A stretch of 10,691 nt of DNA, from contig JAAZUV010000039.1 in the NCBI GenBank assembly GCA_018623995.1, forward strand, positions 1-10,691. The letters run 5' to 3'. A program made the position numbers and the translations under genes. This document shows positions 7,359 to 10,691 of this stretch, piece by piece. Below the pieces are notes generated by a model that did not search any database, was not told the DNA's origin, and saw only the letters and a list, made by a program, of their open reading frames with translations. Position 1 is the first letter of the stretch, and each line of letters starts with the position of its first letter. This DNA is from Methanobacteriota archaeon. Its GTDB lineage: Archaea; Thermoplasmatota; Poseidoniia; Poseidoniales; Poseidoniaceae.

Positions 7359-7954
7359 GCATGACCAGGCGGCATCGATGGTTCATCAGGCCCTTCTGGA
7401 TGTGGATTTGGATGCGGGTCACTTGCTGGAGATGGTGCAGGTGCATCGCCTCGCTTGATTTCTGCGGCTGCTTCTATAGAATCAACAATTTGTTGATAAC
7501 CAGTACATCGGCAAAGATTTCCTTCGATCGCACAGGCGATTTCATCACGTGTTGGATTCTCATTTTCATTGAGAAGTGCTTCCGCACTCATGAGGAAGCC
7601 AGGTGTACAGAATCCACACTGAGACCCACCATGCGTTGCAAAGCAGGTTTGAATCGGTGCGAGGTGTGCGCCATCTGCAAGCCCTTCAACCGTCGTAATT
7701 TCTTGACCTTCGACTTGGCCGGCTAGACACAAGCAGGATAGGCGAGGCTCACCATCGATGAGCACTGCACAGCAACCACACGTTCCCAAATCGCAACCTC
7801 GCTTCACACCGAGCATGCCGACTTCATCACGAAGAACGTCGAGCAAAATGGCATTGGATGGAGCGATAGCTTGGACATCTTGTCCGTTCACCGTTGCTGA
7901 CCAAATCGTCTTTGGTGCAGATGGAATCATCGTTACGTGTTCTTTTCCGACCAT
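7352..7954 (-). CDS. [2Fe-2S] (small) subunit of xanthine dehydrogenase-family molybdoenzyme
   Basis: This 200-residue protein carries both iron-sulfur clusters that link the molybdenum site to FAD. The plant-type ferredoxin domain has Cys54, Cys59 and Cys62 (GCDLGTCGCC) plus Cys74. The helical [2Fe-2S] domain has QCGFCTPG (Cys113, Cys116) and CRCTGY (Cys148, Cys150). The core ends near 168; the last 32 residues are a Pro/His/Asp-rich tail not usual for this roughly 155-170-residue family. The start at 7954 is chosen for GGTGA 5 bases ahead; an in-frame ATG at 8002 would add 16 residues without family support. It is the first gene of the molybdoenzyme string. It starts 56 bases after the protease stop, with no clear TATA box in that gap, so it may be read from the protease transcript or from a promoter within that gene. 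Confidence 0.95.
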   Translation of the reverse strand: MVGKEHVTMIPSAPKTIWSATVNGQDVQAIAPSNAILLDVLRDEVGMLGVKRGCDLGTCGCCAVLIDGEPRLSCLCLAGQVEGQEITTVEGLADGAHLAPIQTCFATHGGSQCGFCTPGFLMSAEALLNENENPTRDEIACAIEGNLCRCTGYQQIVDSIEAAAEIKRGDAPAPSPASDPHPNPHPEGPDEPSMPPGHAR

Positions 7955-8010
7955 GTTTCTCACCTTGTGAACTCCGTCTATGAATGTAGGGTACCACTCC
8001 AATCCAAGGA

Positions 8011-10014
8011 TTACGCCTTTTCTTCCCAGAACGGGTTTTCAGACAAATCGGAATCGACCGCATCAACGATTTGAGCATCAAGGTACGTCTGGAGATCCTT
8101 ACCAGCAAGCGTTCCTTCCTCTCGACTCGAAATGGTCGAAATCAAAAGGAGAACGGCAAGGAAGAGTATGATTCCACCGACTGAAACGACCGCAATCGTC
8201 GCTGCTGAGAGTCCATCTTCAGAACTCGTCATTGGTGGGTTTGTATCATCGTCCATGACCATAATCTCTGCTGTAACAAGTGGCGAGGCGGAGGTCGTAC
8301 CGTCTTGGTACTGAACACCTCGCAGTGAGATGGTATGATTGCCCATAATAGCGATACCAGGAAGATGCTCAATCTGATGAATGATGTCGATAATTGACAA
8401 TTCTCCAGACGTCTCTCCTGACTCATATGTGTGAATGTTGGACCAATCGTCGCGCAGATGGTTGCTTCTCCATTGGACGGTTTCCATGTTTTCACTGACC
8501 TCAAAAACGATGCTGTCGCCTCGCTCGAGGTGAATTCGGTTGTCGAGTGTTGCCGGCGTCGAAATGGTAACGCTGATGTTTGAGTTGAACACATAGTCAC
8601 GCTCAGCTGCCTCAAGTAGCGCATCGACTGCACGGACTTCTCCATGACCGTAGACGTTGTTCTGTCGGTTCTTCGGAATCAAATCCTCGGCACATGGTTC
8701 GTTGGCGCCCATGTAGTGGCACTGCCGGTAGGTCGCAGTCTCCTGCATAATGTTTCGAATGTCAAACGGGGACAGATCTGGATTCGCTTGCAACATCAGT
8801 GCTGCTACACCAGCCGCACCAGGTGTGGCCATGCTTGTACCACTAAAGGCAACGTAACCATCGCCAGTGTTGTGAGCAACCGACATAACATCGGAACCAA
8901 CATAGGCAATGTTTGGCTTGATTCGCCCTTCCTCTGTCGGACCTTGGCTGCTGTAGATAGCGATGCTTGAATCCTTATCCAAAGCACCGACTGTGATGGC
9001 ATCCTCAGCACTGCCCGGTGTTCCGATCTGTGCTGAGAAGGCACTGTTTCCGGCAGCGATGAACAGAGCAATTCCAGCACGAACCATTTCGTTCGCATAG
9101 CGGTTGACGCTGTCCTCTTCTGAGGAAGTCCATTCGATTGCACCAGGTCCGCCGAGGCTCATGGACGCAGCACGGATGTTGAATTCATATCGCTTCTCAA
9201 CGGTCCATTCCATTCCTGCCATGACGGTTGCAAACGACCCGCTGCCACCTGCATCGAGAACTTTCACACCGACCAGAGAGGCTTGTGGCGCCATGCCAGG
9301 GTGATCGTAGGTTGGTGCACCCGTTCCTGCGGTTGTCCCTGCACAGTGAGAACCGTGTCCTTGGTCATCGTATGGGTAAACCTCAGTGCCGTTGGTCAAG
9401 CTTGGATTGTTGACTGGGTCGTAGAATGCAATGACTTTCGGGTCGTATGTGCTTGGATCGTCGTCTTGGTCGTCGAGACTTGAGTGGTTTCCGTCGATAC
9501 CTGTATCGATGATGGCGACAGTTGTACCCGAACCATCGTAGCCTGTCTCTGCCCATGCGGTATCAACACCGTGAAGGACGGCAGCATCGCCATTCGTGAC
9601 CGAGAGGATTCCATCAAGTTCGAGCATGACAACGCCAGGGAGTTGAGATGCTTCGAGGACGTAACCAACTGGTACTCGACCAGCGAGCGCATCGATGCCT
9701 TTCAGTGTCCATTGATGACGGTACTCAACAGCCTCCTCAAGCATCTTGATTTCAGCATCGCCAGGTGTGAACGAGAAGTCAATGATCAACGGAAGCGTCT
9801 TGTCCTCGTCGAGGAAAAGTGGGTTCTTTTGATGCACTTCGATCATATCTCCAATTCCGTTTCCGTCTCGGTCGACGGTTGTTTCAACCCACCATCCTTC
9901 TTCGCCTGAATCTTGGCTGGATTCAACAGGTACTGTAGCGAGAACTGTGGGCAACACAAACATGGTAAGACAAAGGATCGTTAGCGTCAATCTTGTCGAC
10001 TTTGCACGGGCCAT
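8011..10014 (-). CDS. Secreted, membrane-anchored subtilisin-like serine protease (S8 family)
   Basis: This 667-residue protein cleaves peptide bonds outside the cell. A signal peptide (about 1-27) is followed by a calcium-loop-like DRDGNGIGDMIE (48-59) and an I9-like propeptide region (about 70-143). The S8 catalytic domain (about 148-465) has AIIDTGIDG (Asp170), GHGSHCAGT (His220), AAGNSA (oxyanion Asn323) and SGTSMATPGAAG (Ser394), so the triad is complete. HGSHCAG carries the Cys seen in proteinase K-like enzymes. A beta-rich domain (about 475-590), a Ser/Thr/Pro linker and a membrane helix (about 604-628) precede a 39-residue acidic cytoplasmic tail, giving a type I membrane topology. 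The ATG at 10014 has GGAGG 4 bases ahead; an in-frame GTG at 10032 lies before that site and is rejected. A likely role in marine heterotrophs is breakdown of extracellular protein; processing of neighbouring surface proteins is speculation. Confidence 0.95.
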   Translation of the reverse strand: MARAKSTRLTLTILCLTMFVLPTVLATVPVESSQDSGEEGWWVETTVDRDGNGIGDMIEVHQKNPLFLDEDKTLPLIIDFSFTPGDAEIKMLEEAVEYRHQWTLKGIDALAGRVPVGYVLEASQLPGVVMLELDGILSVTNGDAAVLHGVDTAWAETGYDGSGTTVAIIDTGIDGNHSSLDDQDDDPSTYDPKVIAFYDPVNNPSLTNGTEVYPYDDQGHGSHCAGTTAGTGAPTYDHPGMAPQASLVGVKVLDAGGSGSFATVMAGMEWTVEKRYEFNIRAASMSLGGPGAIEWTSSEEDSVNRYANEMVRAGIALFIAAGNSAFSAQIGTPGSAEDAITVGALDKDSSIAIYSSQGPTEEGRIKPNIAYVGSDVMSVAHNTGDGYVAFSGTSMATPGAAGVAALMLQANPDLSPFDIRNIMQETATYRQCHYMGANEPCAEDLIPKNRQNNVYGHGEVRAVDALLEAAERDYVFNSNISVTISTPATLDNRIHLERGDSIVFEVSENMETVQWRSNHLRDDWSNIHTYESGETSGELSIIDIIHQIEHLPGIAIMGNHTISLRGVQYQDGTTSASPLVTAEIMVMDDDTNPPMTSSEDGLSAATIAVVSVGGIILFLAVLLLISTISSREEGTLAGKDLQTYLDAQIVDAVDSDLSENPFWEEKA

Positions 10015-10064
10015 GTTTCCTCCAAGAAACACTATTGTTTGAAGTCTTTCAATTGGAGTGTTAA

Positions 10065-10072
10065 GAAATAAA
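10065..10072 (-). promoter_or_regulatory. Possible TATA box for the protease gene
   Basis: The minus strand reads GTTTATTTCTTAA over 10073-10061. A start of transcription about 25 bases on would fall near 10043, leaving a leader of about 30 bases that includes the GGAGG site. The match is moderate, and other A/T-rich stretches in the same gap could serve instead. Confidence 0.35.
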
Positions 10073-10110
10073 CATGAATTGCTACAAAAGTCATTAATGC
10101 TGGGTGTTAA

Positions 10111-10118
10111 TTTATATT
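10111..10118 (+). promoter_or_regulatory. TATA box for the plus-strand membrane protein
   Basis: TTTATATT is a close match to the archaeal box A consensus. Its centre lies about 33 bases before the ATG at 10148, which predicts a transcript start near 10138-10142. The leader would be roughly 6-10 bases and carries no ribosome binding site, so translation is probably leaderless or nearly so. Because the box is nearly symmetrical (AATATAAA on the other strand), it could also act toward the protease, though it is far from that start. Confidence 0.55.
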
Positions 10119-10147
10119 GGTAATGATGCCAACAAGTATTGATTCAA

Positions 10148-10691
10148 ATGCCTGCACCACAGAGAAAACCCAAGCAGATGGTCTCGATTGCAAATGATGC
10201 AATCTTTGCAAAGGAAGAGGAAGAAATTCCATTCAAGCCAGTGATTGTTCGTGCCCCAGGACATACCAACGGAGATTCACTTGAACGATTTACTGAGATA
10301 ACGATGTTCGGCGTTGCGATGCTCTTCATATGGGGAGGTTTGTTTGGAATCGCCTTTGCAGATGGCGTCGGTGAAGAGAAATTCGCATACCTTTTCGGAG
10401 GGGGACTACTCTCGGCAAGCATTGCGCTCTTCATGGTAGAGTTGCAGGCAAAAAAGAACGACTACCAACTGATGATTTCACAGAACTATCTACTTGGCAT
10501 GTCTTTCTTTTTCATGGCTGTTGGAACACTTTGGGGTATTCGATATCTTGCAGGTTACTTCACGCTGTCTGAATTTGAGTTTGATGGAAGCAAATTCACC
10601 ATGCTTGGTACTGTGGACGATACTACTGGTGAATTTATTGCAAGTGCGAATCTAATCTATGCGCAGAGTCTTGGTGCATTCGGGATGTGGC
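10148..10691 (+). CDS. Multi-pass membrane protein of unknown function (3' end outside window)
   Basis: The first 181 residues are visible and the frame is open to the right edge. A cytoplasmic, charged N-terminus (about 1-46, with the acidic run KEEEEIP at 22-28) is followed by likely membrane helices at about 51-70, 79-98 and 114-135, and possibly another starting near 167. The loop between helices 2 and 3 is basic (QAKKNDYQ), and the loop after helix 3 is acidic (SEFEFDGSKF). I do not recognise the family. The start is the first ATG after an in-frame stop at 10124. It has no Shine-Dalgarno site but lies at the right distance from the TATA box. It is transcribed away from the protease and shares a 133-base divergent control region with it. 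Confidence 0.75.
   Translation, partial: MPAPQRKPKQMVSIANDAIFAKEEEEIPFKPVIVRAPGHTNGDSLERFTEITMFGVAMLFIWGGLFGIAFADGVGEEKFAYLFGGGLLSASIALFMVELQAKKNDYQLMISQNYLLGMSFFFMAVGTLWGIRYLAGYFTLSEFEFDGSKFTMLGTVDDTTGEFIASANLIYAQSLGAFGMW

Noticed and set aside
7348..7446. Longer N-terminus for the large subunit, starting at 7446
   Set aside because: It would overlap the small-subunit gene by about 95 bases. The ATG at 7347 has a Shine-Dalgarno site and follows the stop directly.
3572..7954. Assignment as aerobic CO dehydrogenase (CoxMLS)
   Set aside because: The large subunit lacks the form I AYRCSFR signature, and the FAD subunit has an extra cysteine loop that CoxM lacks.
3572..7954. Assignment as a true xanthine dehydrogenase
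   Set aside because: The family is the same, but the [4Fe-4S]-type loop points to the 4-hydroxybenzoyl-CoA reductase branch. No purine-pathway gene is seen nearby.
10144..10434. 96-codon minus-strand open frame at the right end
   Set aside because: It is antisense to the plus-strand membrane protein, which has a TATA box and hydrophobic helices. The minus frame shows no domain or binding site.

Overview
The window looks like chromosomal DNA from an archaeon, most likely an uncultured marine euryarchaeon of the Marine Group II (Poseidoniales) type. The archaeal call rests on three things: ribosome binding sites of the GAGGTGA/GGAGG kind, a clean TATA box (TTTATATT) about 30 bases ahead of an apparently near-leaderless gene, and tight minus-strand gene strings. 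The Marine Group II placement is an inference from gene content: a secreted subtilase with a C-terminal membrane anchor, surface Ig-like proteins with a hydrophobic tail, and a MoxR/DUF4350 pair. It is not proven here. No rRNA, tRNA, CRISPR array, insertion sequence or phage gene was seen.

Layout. Bases 1-2473 hold two minus-strand genes: a DUF4350 membrane protein, then a MoxR-type AAA+ ATPase with an Ala/Pro-rich N-terminus that runs off the left edge. A 127-base gap (2474-2600) holds a possible promoter for this pair. Bases 2601-7954 are a very tight four-gene minus-strand string. In transcription order it encodes a [2Fe-2S] subunit, a molybdopterin catalytic subunit and an FAD subunit of a xanthine dehydrogenase-family enzyme, then a secreted Ig-like protein. 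Junctions are +4, -4 and +2 bases, and Shine-Dalgarno sites are embedded in the preceding reading frames. Bases 8011-10014 (minus) encode a subtilisin-like S8 protease, 56 bases upstream of the molybdoenzyme string. Bases 10015-10147 are a divergent promoter region. From 10148 a plus-strand multi-pass membrane protein of unknown function runs off the right edge.

The most notable point is in the FAD subunit. Between its FAD-binding motifs and the rest of the protein it has a cysteine-rich loop whose spacing resembles the extra [4Fe-4S] loop of 4-hydroxybenzoyl-CoA reductase beta subunits. Ordinary xanthine dehydrogenase or CO dehydrogenase medium subunits lack this loop. The three-subunit enzyme is therefore better described as a 4-hydroxybenzoyl-CoA-reductase-like molybdenum hydroxylase than as a xanthine dehydrogenase. 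Electrons would pass among Mo, two [2Fe-2S] clusters, FAD and a probable [4Fe-4S] cluster. Its substrate cannot be read from the sequence. It is unusually linked to a secreted Ig-like protein and, upstream, a membrane-anchored protease.
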